This document shows positions 26,933 through 33,915 of a stretch of 42,456 nucleotides of DNA, piece by piece. Source of the DNA: a virus; IMG/VR virus record IMGVR_UViG_3300032524_000324, positions 1 to 42,456 of that record, one strand, 5' to 3'. Each line of letters begins with the position of its first letter. Within the stretch, counting starts at the first letter, position 1. Position numbers and translations under genes: made by a program. The notes under the pieces are model-generated. The model was given only the letters and a program-made list of their open reading frames with translations, was not told where the DNA came from and ran no database searches.

Positions 26933-27123
26933 TTAGAGACGTATGCGTTTGGTGTGAGAACCGTTTGCCATTACAAAAAAGCGACAAAATAGACAGGCGT
27001 TGTTGGAGTAGACTTTTATCATTTAAAAACAAACCTTTAGCGCCATGCGGGATTCGTGGAAAACTGTGGAGCGGACCGGAAGGTTTGTCAGGGTTTCTAT
27101 ACTTTCCGGATGCATTTTCAGAA
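26933..27123 (-). pseudogene. Remnant of a serine recombinase C-terminus
   Basis: Reading leftwards, this stretch translates to the same C-terminal region as the intact recombinase at 31597-33045: PESIETLTNLPVRST, then ALK, IKVYSNNA and NGSHTKRIRL, ending in TAA. An in-frame TAA replaces a Ser codon between the two halves. In one 81-base block 67 bases match the intact gene without gaps. Upstream of about 27123 the likeness fades. It is a decayed copy from a second element and not a duplicate of the present integrase, as the differences are spread evenly. Confidence 0.85.
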
Positions 27124-27280
27124 CAATTTGCAGTCACGATGCAGTTATGTTATCTTGTATTTCCGGAGATTAAAGATTCAGGCAAGACGAGCGAGTTCAC
27201 CTAAAAGGCTCGCTCGCCTCCCTGACATCTACCTCTCAGAAAGGTACCAGTTATCTTCAAAATGATAAAGGGGGATATTC
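27124..27280. other. Gap before the first cassette gene: weak repeat copy and hairpin
   Basis: Positions 27147-27188 share TTATGTTATCTT and TTCAGGCAAG with the repeat copies at 27522 and 29268. Around 27186-27219 GACGAGCGAG faces CTCGCTCGCC, forming a 9-of-10 stem with a loop of about 13 bases. No gene is seen. AAAGGGGGA near 27267 is the ribosome binding site of the next gene. Confidence 0.45.
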
Positions 27281-27517
27281 ATGAATTGGGAATATAAAAG
27301 AGTGCTTATTCCTGTCAAGGAAACTGTGGGTAAAAAATATGATAAGCACGGCAGAGATAGAGATCCTGAAGCTGCAGATTCCGTAGAAAATTTATTAAAC
27401 ATGTTGGGTTCTGAAGGATGGGAGCTTGTAACTGCAGTAAATCTAGATAGTGGTATTGATTCACCCCGTGCGCCAGTAGACGGTGTAATTGAATACTTAT
27501 TTAAACGAAAAAAATGA
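27281..27517 (+). CDS. DUF4177-like small protein, cassette gene 1 (78 aa)
   Basis: The N-terminal NWEYKRVLIPV, the central LLNMLGSEGWELVTAV and the C-terminal EYLFKRKK follow the DUF4177 pattern (WEYK...LN.LG.EGWELV...FKR). The function of that family is unknown. AAAGGGGGA precedes the ATG. It is the first of five same-strand genes that look like integron cassettes. Confidence 0.75.
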   Translation: MNWEYKRVLIPVKETVGKKYDKHGRDRDPEAADSVENLLNMLGSEGWELVTAVNLDSGIDSPRAPVDGVIEYLFKRKK

Positions 27518-27521
27518 AGCC

Positions 27522-27592
27522 CAAAATATTTACGATTGTCTTACGTTATCTTCAATGTTATTAGCGAGATATTGCCTATCGGTTCAGGCAAG
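27522..27592 (+). repeat. 71-bp cassette-boundary repeat, copy A
   Basis: It begins CAAAATATTTACGATTG and ends GGTTCAGGCAAG. It aligns without gaps to 29268-29338, with 51 of 71 bases identical. Both copies lie between genes of the same island. The ends, GTCTTAC and GTTCAGGC, are roughly inverted, as in a degenerate attC site, but the fit is weaker than at 28350, 30221 or 30958. Confidence 0.55.
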
Positions 27593-27641
27593 GGATCATC
27601 AGTTTTACAAGTCAATATAAAAAATAAGAAGAAATATAGAA

Positions 27642-28343
27642 ATGACTGGGGATATAAGTTGGGCTAAGATTTTTAAAAACTCAAAGCAAGGGTTTTATAA
27701 AGACCATTTGTGGGATACCATTTTATGCCTGTTAGCAATTTGTTTAGGACCAGCCGCAGGAGTCATAATGAACAGCAAAAAATCAATTATCATTGGGGCT
27801 GCAATCGGCCTAACCGTTTTGATTTGGGTCTGTGCTTTATTCCTTATTAAATCTGCCAAAATAGAATCAGAAAGCACTCCAAAAGAAAAGACGCCTAAAA
27901 AGCAAGAAGAATTAACCCTGTTGTATCTTTTTGAAAATGACTTCAATAAGTTATTGCGTTCTGGGCAAACTGCATATTTCTTAGGCAGCAACGGAAAGAA
28001 AATAGATTTTAAAACAAAAGAATATTTTGATTTTGAAGCGCAATCAAAATTCATTGGTTTTTATATTCCGTCTGCACCAGAAACGTTTGAAGTGTTAGTT
28101 GGTTTGCCAGAGGTATATACACAATTTAGTTCTGCCGGAAAAATGATGGTAGAATCTGGCGCTCCTGGTTTACAGCCAGTAAATACAGATGAATTAAAAT
28201 TTTCTGGAAGAATTTTCATTTATCATGAGTATCCAATTCTTGAATCCCAAAAAAGAGAACTTTATACACTTTATGAGAAACATGGCTTAGCTCCACAATT
28301 CAGAGGTTCTGACTACCTTTTTAAGAAAAAAGAAATTGAATAA
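27642..28343 (+). CDS. Two-TM membrane protein, cassette gene 2 (233 aa)
   Basis: Two membrane helices lie at about residues 24-43 and 48-68, separated by a short basic turn (NSKK). A Lys/Glu/Pro-rich linker follows, then a soluble alpha/beta domain of about 150 residues with FLGSNGKKIDF, FIGFYIPSA and GRIFIYHEYP. I recognise no family. The ribosome binding site is AAGAAG only. The gene is AT-rich and flanked by the repeat at 27522 and an attC-like site at 28350, so it is probably a mobile cassette and not a phage gene. Confidence 0.65.
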   Translation: MTGDISWAKIFKNSKQGFYKDHLWDTILCLLAICLGPAAGVIMNSKKSIIIGAAIGLTVLIWVCALFLIKSAKIESESTPKEKTPKKQEELTLLYLFENDFNKLLRSGQTAYFLGSNGKKIDFKTKEYFDFEAQSKFIGFYIPSAPETFEVLVGLPEVYTQFSSAGKMMVESGAPGLQPVNTDELKFSGRIFIYHEYPILESQKRELYTLYEKHGLAPQFRGSDYLFKKKEIE

Positions 28344-28349
28344 AAAACA

Positions 28350-28419
28350 CATTAACAATTGCATTAAGAGGGATTGCCAGCACTGACGCGCTGTCAACCG
28401 CTTATGCAAAACGTTATAT
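28350..28419 (+). other. attC-like recombination site A
   Basis: The R''-type box CATTAAC at 28350 faces an R'-type box GTTATAT at 28413. Inside, TTGCATTAAG pairs with CTTATGCAA, and GATTGCCAGC pairs with GCTGTCAACC at 8 of 10 positions. Nested imperfect arms and AAC/GTT ends define integron attC sites. It lies just after gene 2 and just before gene 3. Confidence 0.7.
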
Positions 28420-28442
28420 TTCTCAAAAAATAGGAGGATGTA

Positions 28443-29174
28443 ATGGGTTTCTCTCCTAAGATAGCAGAAAGCGCTTTGTTGGGTAGTGGTAGATGCTGTT
28501 GCCTATGTCACAAATTCTGTGGAACGAAAATCGAACTGCACCACATAGTTCAGACGCAGGAAGGTGGAGACAATAGTTATGATAACTGTATCCCTTTATG
28601 TTTCGATTGCCATGCTGAGGTCAAGGCTTATAATCCTAAGCACCCAAAAGGTAAAAAATATTCTATTACCGAATTGAAAGCACATAGAAATCGATGGTAC
28701 GAAAAAGTTTCAAAGAGCCATGGTATAACAGCAAATCCAGATTTTGTAGAAGTTGACCAAAAGGTTTTTGGTGAATTGCGTGATATTCTACCTAGTGATA
28801 AGGGAGCAATTCCATTTCTTCGATTCCATGATTATGGGGCATCCTACCCCTGTGACATTCATTATAATCTGCACAAATTTGCCCATAATTGCATCAAACC
28901 AGAATTTGAATTTTTCGATATGGACCTGGAAGGCTGTAGGGCTAAACTCGTCAAGAATATAAATGATTTTTTAGATGCGGTTGGGCACTATGTCTATACG
29001 CTTGATAGTAGATCTGATAGATGCCGAGTGCCAAAAGAGTGGTCCTATGGTTCTAAAGAGGAACAGAAGGAATGGCATAAAGCAGTGGAGCTTCTTAATA
29101 AGCTTAAATCGGAGGTAATTGAAACTTACGATGAACTCATTAGGATGTGTAGAAAAAAGTTGGTGGTTCACTAA
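28443..29174 (+). CDS. HNH endonuclease-domain protein, cassette gene 3 (243 aa)
   Basis: A strong AGGAGG precedes the ATG. Residues about 17-60 form an HNH nuclease: CCCLCHKFCG, IELHHIVQ with the catalytic His pair, the Asn in YDNCIPLC, and FDCHAEV. Four or more Cys would bind a structural zinc. Residues 90-240 are helical and of no known family, perhaps giving target or partner specificity. Such HNH proteins cut DNA and occur in defence systems and integron cassettes. The attC-like site ahead of it supports a cassette origin. Confidence 0.8.
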   Translation: MGFSPKIAESALLGSGRCCCLCHKFCGTKIELHHIVQTQEGGDNSYDNCIPLCFDCHAEVKAYNPKHPKGKKYSITELKAHRNRWYEKVSKSHGITANPDFVEVDQKVFGELRDILPSDKGAIPFLRFHDYGASYPCDIHYNLHKFAHNCIKPEFEFFDMDLEGCRAKLVKNINDFLDAVGHYVYTLDSRSDRCRVPKEWSYGSKEEQKEWHKAVELLNKLKSEVIETYDELIRMCRKKLVVH

Positions 29175-29529
29175 TTATACATAACCTGTGCCTGGATGCA
29201 GACGGGTTAAAAACCGCGCCCGCTGAAGAGCACGATTCCTGCCTTGACCCTATCAAAAATCAAGCCTCAAAATATTTGCGATTGCCTTAACGAATCTTCA
29301 ATGATATTGATTTGACGATGATTGTTGGTTTAGGCAAGACATCTTGCATTGAGGATTACACAGCAGACCGTGCACTATTGCGCAATTTTCTATTCAGCTT
29401 TGAAAATTTATCAGCAAAATTATTGAAACTTGGCCTGCAATATGGTGCTATCAGGATTCCCGCAATATGGTGCTATGGGGAATCCCGCCTATTGAATATG
29501 CGGGCTTCCCACTAATACCTGTTGGGCAG
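29175..29529. other. Intercassette region: degenerate attC, repeat copy B, hairpin
   Basis: The first part (29179-29250) has a CATAAC start, AGACGGG facing CCCGCTG, and a TTGACC end like that of the site at 30958. It looks like a worn attC. The 71-bp repeat copy B is at 29268-29338. GCAATATGGTGCTAT occurs twice (near 29437 and 29462). GGGAATCCCGC pairs with GCGGGCTTCCC near 29478-29510, and GTTGGGC (29521) just before the next start resembles an R' box. No gene is convincing here. Confidence 0.5.
29268..29338 (+). repeat. 71-bp cassette-boundary repeat, copy B
   Basis: Second copy of the repeat at 27522 with the same length. Its inner part, GCCTTAAC to GTTTAGGC, has inverted ends (7 of 8) and imperfect inner arms (AATCTTCAATGAT against ATGATTGTTG), closer to an attC site than copy A. 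Confidence 0.6.
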
Positions 29530-30234
29530 ATGGTGGTAAAAATGACTTTCAACGATCAGAAACGTGAAAAATTAAAATTTCGAATCGCTCTTAGTTCTAT
29601 TTTCTCTGTAATCCGAGATGACATGGACGACTTAGAGGAGCTAATAGAATTAACAGAAAATTACCTAAAGAAAGAGGCAAAAAGATTTGGCAAGCGTGTT
29701 TCTAAGGAAATAGAAAAATTAACGGATGAGGAAGAAAAGGAAGAGATAATCGGCTGGTATGCAGATGATTTTAATCGTCTCGAAAAGGTTTTTCCTATCA
29801 TCCAACGCCGATCTTTATTTCTAACTCTAATGTGTAAAACAGAGGCAAACCTTCTTCTTGCCTGTAGAATATGCAAAAGTGCTTTCAACCTACAAAAGCC
29901 ATTTAAAAAGAAAGGAAGAGACAGGCTTATAAATCAAGCGCTTTCGTACCTTCAAGAGAATCTGACAATTCGTAATCGGTACATTCAAACCAACTGGCAG
30001 TTCATTCAAGAATTATGGACAATCAGGAACGCGCTCGTTCATAATGATGGAATACCGAAAAAGTCTGAAATAGAACAGGTTAAGAAATTTTGTGATCCGA
30101 TACCTTCCTTAGAGGTAGACGATAAAAATCGTATTATCTTGAAGGATGGTAGCATTCAAATTGCACATCATGAGGTCAATCAGTTCTTTATGAGATTAAG
30201 GGAAGAAATTGAAAGAAATAGCCCAACCATTTAA
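29530..30234 (+). CDS. HEPN-like protein, cassette gene 4 (234 aa)
   Basis: I chose the ATG at 29530, just after the GTTGGGC box. The ATG at 29542 is also possible, while an upstream start at 29467 would run through the hairpin region. The protein is helical and charged. The motif IRNALVHNDG near residue 175 contains RNxxxH, the active-site signature of HEPN ribonucleases, within a helical context that fits the fold. HEPN proteins act in toxin-antitoxin and anti-phage systems. The substrate cannot be told. The C-terminus overlaps the attC-like site that follows. Confidence 0.65.
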   Translation: MVVKMTFNDQKREKLKFRIALSSIFSVIRDDMDDLEELIELTENYLKKEAKRFGKRVSKEIEKLTDEEEKEEIIGWYADDFNRLEKVFPIIQRRSLFLTLMCKTEANLLLACRICKSAFNLQKPFKKKGRDRLINQALSYLQENLTIRNRYIQTNWQFIQELWTIRNALVHNDGIPKKSEIEQVKKFCDPIPSLEVDDKNRIILKDGSIQIAHHEVNQFFMRLREEIERNSPTI

Positions 30235-30287
30235 TAAACCCGACCGGGCGATAAAACGCCGCCCGGCGCGTTATCAAGCCGTTAGGC
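30221..30287 (+). other. attC-like recombination site B
   Basis: GCCCAAC at 30221 and GTTAGGC at 30281 are standard R'' and R' boxes. TTTAATAAAC faces CGTTATCAAG as the L arms, and CCGGGCG pairs perfectly with CGCCCGG. The 67-bp length is typical. It overlaps the stop of gene 4 and ends 10 bases before gene 5, as in integron cassettes. Confidence 0.82.
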
Positions 30288-30297
30288 ACTTAGCACC

Positions 30298-30963
30298 ATG
30301 AAATATGACGACATCGTTAAGGAGTTTATTGATTTTGTGAACCTTCAAGTCGGGGTATACATGAATTCAATAGCAGGGTTTTCCGACGCTAAGATGCAGA
30401 TGGAACGGCAGGTTGCAAGGGTATTAAGAGCACAGTCTCAAAAGAAGGATGCAAGAGGCGATCAGGTTATTACCCATCAGAGCTTTGAAGACCCCAAAAG
30501 CCCAGATGCTGTTCATTCAAGAATAGTCACGGCAGATAAGTTCATCGAAGAAAACTCTCCAGCAGGTATTAATCAACGGCAGCTGTCCTATTCTGTCATC
30601 GTATTTATTTACACATATTGGGAAGCCGATATAAGGCCAAGGCTCGCAAAGGCTTCCGGAGTAGATGAGAAAAATGTTACGAGTGACATTATGGGTGATC
30701 TTCGGTGCATTCGTAATTCTATACTTCATACCAAAGGAGTTTTCACATCCGAGTGGCACAGAAAGCTTGTGGTCCTCAAGGATTGCTTCACTGTAGATGA
30801 GCAAATCGAAATAAGCTACGAGCTAATGCATCAAATTTTCGTGAAGATAAAGCAGGGGTGTGCCAAGCTAATCTTTGAATGGCTTGGTGTTGATCCTGAG
30901 GGTAGGTTTGATATTGATCAACTCAAAGGGTTTGCTATTCAAAAGGGGCGAAAAAATGCCTAA
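30298..30963 (+). CDS. HEPN-like protein, cassette gene 5 (221 aa)
   Basis: The ATG lies 10 bases after an attC-like site, the usual place for a cassette gene. The protein is helical and soluble. CIRNSILHTKG near residues 141-151 contains RNxxxH, the HEPN signature, preceded by a YWEADIRPRL helix found in similar cassette and RiboL-type HEPN proteins. It shares no obvious overall similarity with gene 4, so the two are separate acquisitions. A role as a ribonuclease effector is plausible. No antitoxin partner is evident. Its end overlaps the last attC-like site. Confidence 0.65.
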   Translation: MKYDDIVKEFIDFVNLQVGVYMNSIAGFSDAKMQMERQVARVLRAQSQKKDARGDQVITHQSFEDPKSPDAVHSRIVTADKFIEENSPAGINQRQLSYSVIVFIYTYWEADIRPRLAKASGVDEKNVTSDIMGDLRCIRNSILHTKGVFTSEWHRKLVVLKDCFTVDEQIEISYELMHQIFVKIKQGCAKLIFEWLGVDPEGRFDIDQLKGFAIQKGRKNA

Positions 30964-31056
30964 CAAGTCGTTCAACTACACTGCGGCGTTTCGCGCCTCC
31001 GTCGGACAGCCAAAAGCACGGCTTCGCCGTGGCTGCCGGTTAACTCAGCGTTGACC
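30958..31056 (+). other. attC-like recombination site C
   Basis: GCCTAAC at 30958 overlaps the stop of gene 5, and GTTGACC at 31050 is the far box. AAGTCGTTCAAC faces GGTTAACTCAGC as the L arms. CACGGC and GCCGTG close an inner stem with a TTC loop. Length 99 bp. It is the last site of the array. Confidence 0.82.
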
Positions 31057-31150
31057 CAATGCTTGATGCCTGCCTTGAACCATGAACCCAGGTCATCTCA
31101 CGCGCGGTGTTGATTGGGATTCTTAATCTTTGCTTTATTTAATCGAAACA
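31057..31150. other. Gap after the last attC-like site
   Basis: It contains CCTGCCTTGAACCATGAACCC, close to CCTGCCTTGACCC at 29238 after another worn site and to the GGTTCAA repeat family. No gene or terminator is clear. Confidence 0.35.
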
Positions 31151-31393
31151 TTATTTATACATGATGGGGATTTTGAATTTTTGGCGGATGCGGCTGGTGG
31201 TTTCGATGCCGTCGATCCGGGCGTACAGATCGGGGTCAATGACAACAACATCCGGCTGGTTTTTTTCAATTTCAGATAAGAGCCTTTCTTTGCAGGGCAC
31301 ATAAGTATCTATTTTAAACCACTGGCTGATAAATCTGCATTTTATGCCCTGCTTGTGACCCGCTTCAAATGACATCACTTTTAATCCTTCCAT
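31151..31393 (-). CDS. Truncated response-regulator receiver-like protein (80 aa)
   Basis: The ATG at 31393 has AGGAGGG upstream; the ATG at 31438 is less likely. The C-terminal half reads PDVVVIDPDL, then DGIETTSRIR and KIPIMYK, as in receiver domains, where the Asp after VVI accepts phosphate and a DGIE block follows. The protein ends where the fourth strand of a receiver domain would. The remaining strand, helix and output domain are missing. The first 45 residues do not show the usual acidic pair. It may be a decayed host gene or a small stand-alone regulator. Confidence 0.6.
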   Translation of the reverse strand: MEGLKVMSFEAGHKQGIKCRFISQWFKIDTYVPCKERLLSEIEKNQPDVVVIDPDLYARIDGIETTSRIRQKFKIPIMYK

Positions 31394-31516
31394 GAGATCC
31401 CTCCTGTCAATTTTTGTATATGTATATCCAAGATTCATGCCAAAAAGGATAAGTCTTTATTCTTATTGAAGTTATGGTTTTATGAATGAATTAAATCCAT
31501 TTGTGGGATATCGATT

Positions 31517-31557
31517 TTGCACAAGATGATGTGCTTCATGCACATTATTTTGTGCAT
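31517..31557. other. Nested palindrome beside the integrase gene, possible att site
   Basis: TGCACAA at 31518 mirrors TTGTGCA at 31550, and TGTGC at 31530 mirrors GCACA at 31540, giving a 40-bp imperfect palindrome. Large serine integrases use att sites of about 40-50 bp with imperfect inverted halves, usually beside the integrase gene, whose end is 40 bases away. A second pair, TTGAC at 31565 and GTCAA at 31578, lies next to it. The rest of 31394-31596 shows nothing else. Confidence 0.45.
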
Positions 31558-31596
31558 TTCGGAGTTGACCTATTGCTGTCAACAAACTTCATTTAC

Positions 31597-33045
31597 CTAA
31601 AGGCGTATGCGTTTGGTGTGGGAGCCGTTTTCCATGACGGGAAAGCGGTAATATAGGTAGGCGTTTTTGGAATAGACTTTTATCTTGCTAAGGTAAGCTT
31701 TCAGCGCCAGGCGGCATTCTTGGAAATCTGTGGATCGGATTGGGAGGTTTGTCAGGGCTTCGATGGTTTCCGGATCCCAGGCAGGATTGTTTTGTTCGGT
31801 GTTATTTATTTCGTCTTGATGTTCCTGGATCGAGATGTTGATCTCCTGAATGCGCTCTTTTGCTTCTTGAAATTGTATAACCCCTTCCTCGATGGCTTTG
31901 ATGAGCCGTTTTTTTCGTTGCCGTTCTTTTTTTAATTCCTTTTTAAGAGCTGATAATTTGCGAAACATATCCGGACTGGATTGATTCGCAGAACGAAAGG
32001 CTGTTTCAAGAATGTCTGTGCCGGCCAGGGTTTTATCGATGTTGGAGAGGATTCTGTTTTCCAGTTTTTCGCCCGGCATCATGCGGCTGTCTTTGCAGGG
32101 GCCTTGGACATTGTGGATCGATATGCAGCGGTAATAAAGCCGGTCGTAGAGTTTGCCGCTTTTTCGGATTTTACGGTCGTGCCAGGCTTTCAGGGTTTTG
32201 TCGCAATATCCGCACCGGAGGATTCCCAGGCCGGTAAGCAGGTGCGTGGCGACGGTTGATTTTCCGCCGGCGGCGTTGCGGTTCTTTTTGGCCGCGATGA
32301 TTCTATCCCGGTCGTTTTTCTTTATGATGGGCGACCAGTTGGCCTTTACAACCTGGTCATCGATTTGGATTTGACCGGTATAGAAAAGAAGCCTGGAAGG
32401 TTCGAGGATGCGGCGAATCATTCGGGGCGTGTATTTAGGTATAATTCTGGAAATCTCTCTGGGGGAATGGTCTACTGACAGGGTGAGTATTTTTTTGAGG
32501 TCTGTGAGCTTCTGGTCATCGATTTCCAGGCGTTTCTTGCTGCGGTTATAGGTATAGGGTATGGGCGGAGTTCCGCCGGTCCAGTGGCCTTGCAGTCGTT
32601 TTTCGCGGATCCCCCGCATGCAGCGTTCACGAATAGTCTCTTTTTCGTACAGACTGATCGTGCCTTTGATGTTGAACTGGAGGCGGTCGTTGCGGTTGTT
32701 GAGGTCGTAAACCTGGTCCGGGGTGACGACTTTAATGTGGTGCTCCAGGCAGATATCGACAATCAGCGCCCTTTCTGAGTCGCGGGCAAAGCGGGTGAAG
32801 CGGTCGATATCTACGATCAGGATCCGGTCGAAGCGTTCGGCCTCGGCGTCTTCGAGGAGCTTGCTGAGTTGTGGCATAAAGCGCAGGGCCTCACCGGAAA
32901 CGCCGTCGTCCACGTACATGCGATAAACGGGCCAGCCATTGGCAGCGGCCAGGGCCGGGAGAATCCTTTTCTGGGATTCAATGGTGTGCTTTTCTTTTTG
33001 CTTTTCCGTAGATACTCGGCAGTATATGGCGCAGGAGGATTGCAT
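31597..33045 (-). CDS. Large serine recombinase / phage integrase (482 aa)
   Basis: Residues 1-150 are the resolvase catalytic domain with YCRVSTEKQ, placing the nucleophile at Ser12, plus ILIVDIDRFTRFARD. A recombinase domain with IREKRLQGHWTGG and the DNA-binding region follow, about 160-260. A zinc ribbon (CGYCDKTL and YRCISIHNVQGPCKD) lies near 280-325 and a coiled coil (KKELKKERQRKKRLIKAI) near 365-415. This is the domain order of large serine integrases, which join attP and attB without host factors. Start choice follows the resolvase consensus. It is last in a leftward operon with the repressor. A decayed relative lies at 26933-27123. Confidence 0.93.
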   Translation of the reverse strand: MQSSCAIYCRVSTEKQKEKHTIESQKRILPALAAANGWPVYRMYVDDGVSGEALRFMPQLSKLLEDAEAERFDRILIVDIDRFTRFARDSERALIVDICLEHHIKVVTPDQVYDLNNRNDRLQFNIKGTISLYEKETIRERCMRGIREKRLQGHWTGGTPPIPYTYNRSKKRLEIDDQKLTDLKKILTLSVDHSPREISRIIPKYTPRMIRRILEPSRLLFYTGQIQIDDQVVKANWSPIIKKNDRDRIIAAKKNRNAAGGKSTVATHLLTGLGILRCGYCDKTLKAWHDRKIRKSGKLYDRLYYRCISIHNVQGPCKDSRMMPGEKLENRILSNIDKTLAGTDILETAFRSANQSSPDMFRKLSALKKELKKERQRKKRLIKAIEEGVIQFQEAKERIQEINISIQEHQDEINNTEQNNPAWDPETIEALTNLPIRSTDFQECRLALKAYLSKIKVYSKNAYLYYRFPVMENGSHTKRIRL

Positions 33046-33055
33046 AGTAAGCAGG

Positions 33056-33463
33056 TTATTTTGAATTGTTGGCTATATCTTCAGCCTGTTTTTTTATTTT
33101 ATTAAAAAGATAATTTACCATACGGGCTTCATGGCCTAAAGCAGTTAGTTGCGGGCCTTTTGTAGCGGCCATTAAAATGACAATTGTCTGGTTCTCCCCT
33201 TTTTGCAGTAGCCGCATGTTTACATCGTCTGCCCAGCTCCACCAAGTAATGTGTTTGGTTGCTACTATTGTATAGTTTTCTTTGTTAACCGAATTGAGTG
33301 TCATTCTTTCGTTTGGCAATATTTGCAATGCTGTTTCCCAAACGGTGTCGATCGGTGCATTGATTATATTCATAGTGTCTGGCCTTGTAGCAGTAGTATA
33401 ATGCGTACAGGCGGTTGTTGCTAAAAACAAAAGGGTAAGGGCTGCTTTGAGTGTTTTCTTCAT
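33056..33463 (-). CDS. Lipoprotein of the lysogeny operon (135 aa)
   Basis: Residues 1-19 are a lipoprotein signal: two Lys, a Leu-rich core, and a lipobox ending ATTAC with Cys19. The mature part has an alpha/beta layout: INAPIDTVWETALQIL at the start, a central IVATKHITWW and a C-terminal helix. GAGG lies upstream. It is expressed with the repressor and integrase, so it is probably made in the lysogen and placed in the envelope. Exclusion of related phages or another conversion trait would fit, but no specific family is recognised. Confidence 0.7.
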   Translation of the reverse strand: MKKTLKAALTLLFLATTACTHYTTATRPDTMNIINAPIDTVWETALQILPNERMTLNSVNKENYTIVATKHITWWSWADDVNMRLLQKGENQTIVILMAATKGPQLTALGHEARMVNYLFNKIKKQAEDIANNSK

Positions 33464-33493
33464 ATTAAAACCTCATAATATTTAATATTGATA

Positions 33494-33859
33494 TCATGGA
33501 GCAATTCTCGCAGTTAGTAGTTTGGTGGAGAAAACAATGATCTCCTGGTCGGAACTCGGTATAGCCCTTACGAGTCTCAAATTAGCTTCGCCCTCGAAGG
33601 TAAGGGTGATCGGTAATGTTGCGCCGATACCGGGGACGTTGTGGAGGGCAAAAAGATATTCCGCCAGCGTTTCGGCAATCGGCAGGTTAGATGGGTGAAT
33701 AAAGTCGCGAATATGCTTGCCTATCAGCTCTTCGGCATTGACCGGGCTATTGTGATTTTTGCTGACCCAAGCCTGGCGTATGACTTTATCTCGGCATAAT
33801 CTGGTGACTACCGCATCGTCGCGTTGGGCAACATGCTGCAACCATGATGTTATTAGCAC
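33494..33859 (-). CDS. PAS-like domain protein in the lysogeny operon (121 aa)
   Basis: The only start in frame after the repressor is a GTG at 33859, with no clear ribosome binding site. Residues about 25-110 resemble a PAS fold: ELIGKHIRDFIHPSNLPI matches the PAS helix-turn (ELIGK...FIHPDD), followed by a helix and three strands (ATLPITLTFEG, LRLVRAIPS, EIIVFSTKL). PAS domains sense ligands, redox state or light, or pair proteins. There is no output domain. Lying between repressor and integrase, it may modulate the repressor. That role is an inference. Confidence 0.55.
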   Translation of the reverse strand: MLITSWLQHVAQRDDAVVTRLCRDKVIRQAWVSKNHNSPVNAEELIGKHIRDFIHPSNLPIAETLAEYLFALHNVPGIGATLPITLTFEGEANLRLVRAIPSSDQEIIVFSTKLLTARIAP

Positions 33860-33896
33860 ACTTTTTTTTACATTAGATACCCGGCACGGGCACCAA

Positions 33897-33914
33897 ATAC
33901 CCCGGCTGGGGTAT
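33897..33914 (-). terminator. GC-rich hairpin after the repressor gene
   Basis: On the leftward message ATACCCC pairs with GGGGTAT over seven bases with a four-base loop, starting right after the repressor stop. A second small stem (CCCG TGC CGGG) follows at 33880-33890. Only three T bases follow the first stem, so it is at most a partial terminator. It could set repressor and integrase levels apart. Confidence 0.45.
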
Positions 33915-33915
33915 A

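Noticed and set aside
26965-27265. Short + frames over the recombinase remnant
   Set aside because: The stretch aligns with the integrase gene on the minus strand, so these frames are chance openings in a pseudogene.
29312-29515. 67-aa frame between cassette genes 3 and 4
   Set aside because: It runs through the repeat copy and the hairpin region, with no ribosome binding site.
27281-31056. CRISPR array or toxin-antitoxin operon as explanation of the repeats
   Set aside because: The repeats are few, unequal in spacing and separated by whole genes, and no cas gene is near. No classical antitoxin pairs with the HEPN-like genes.
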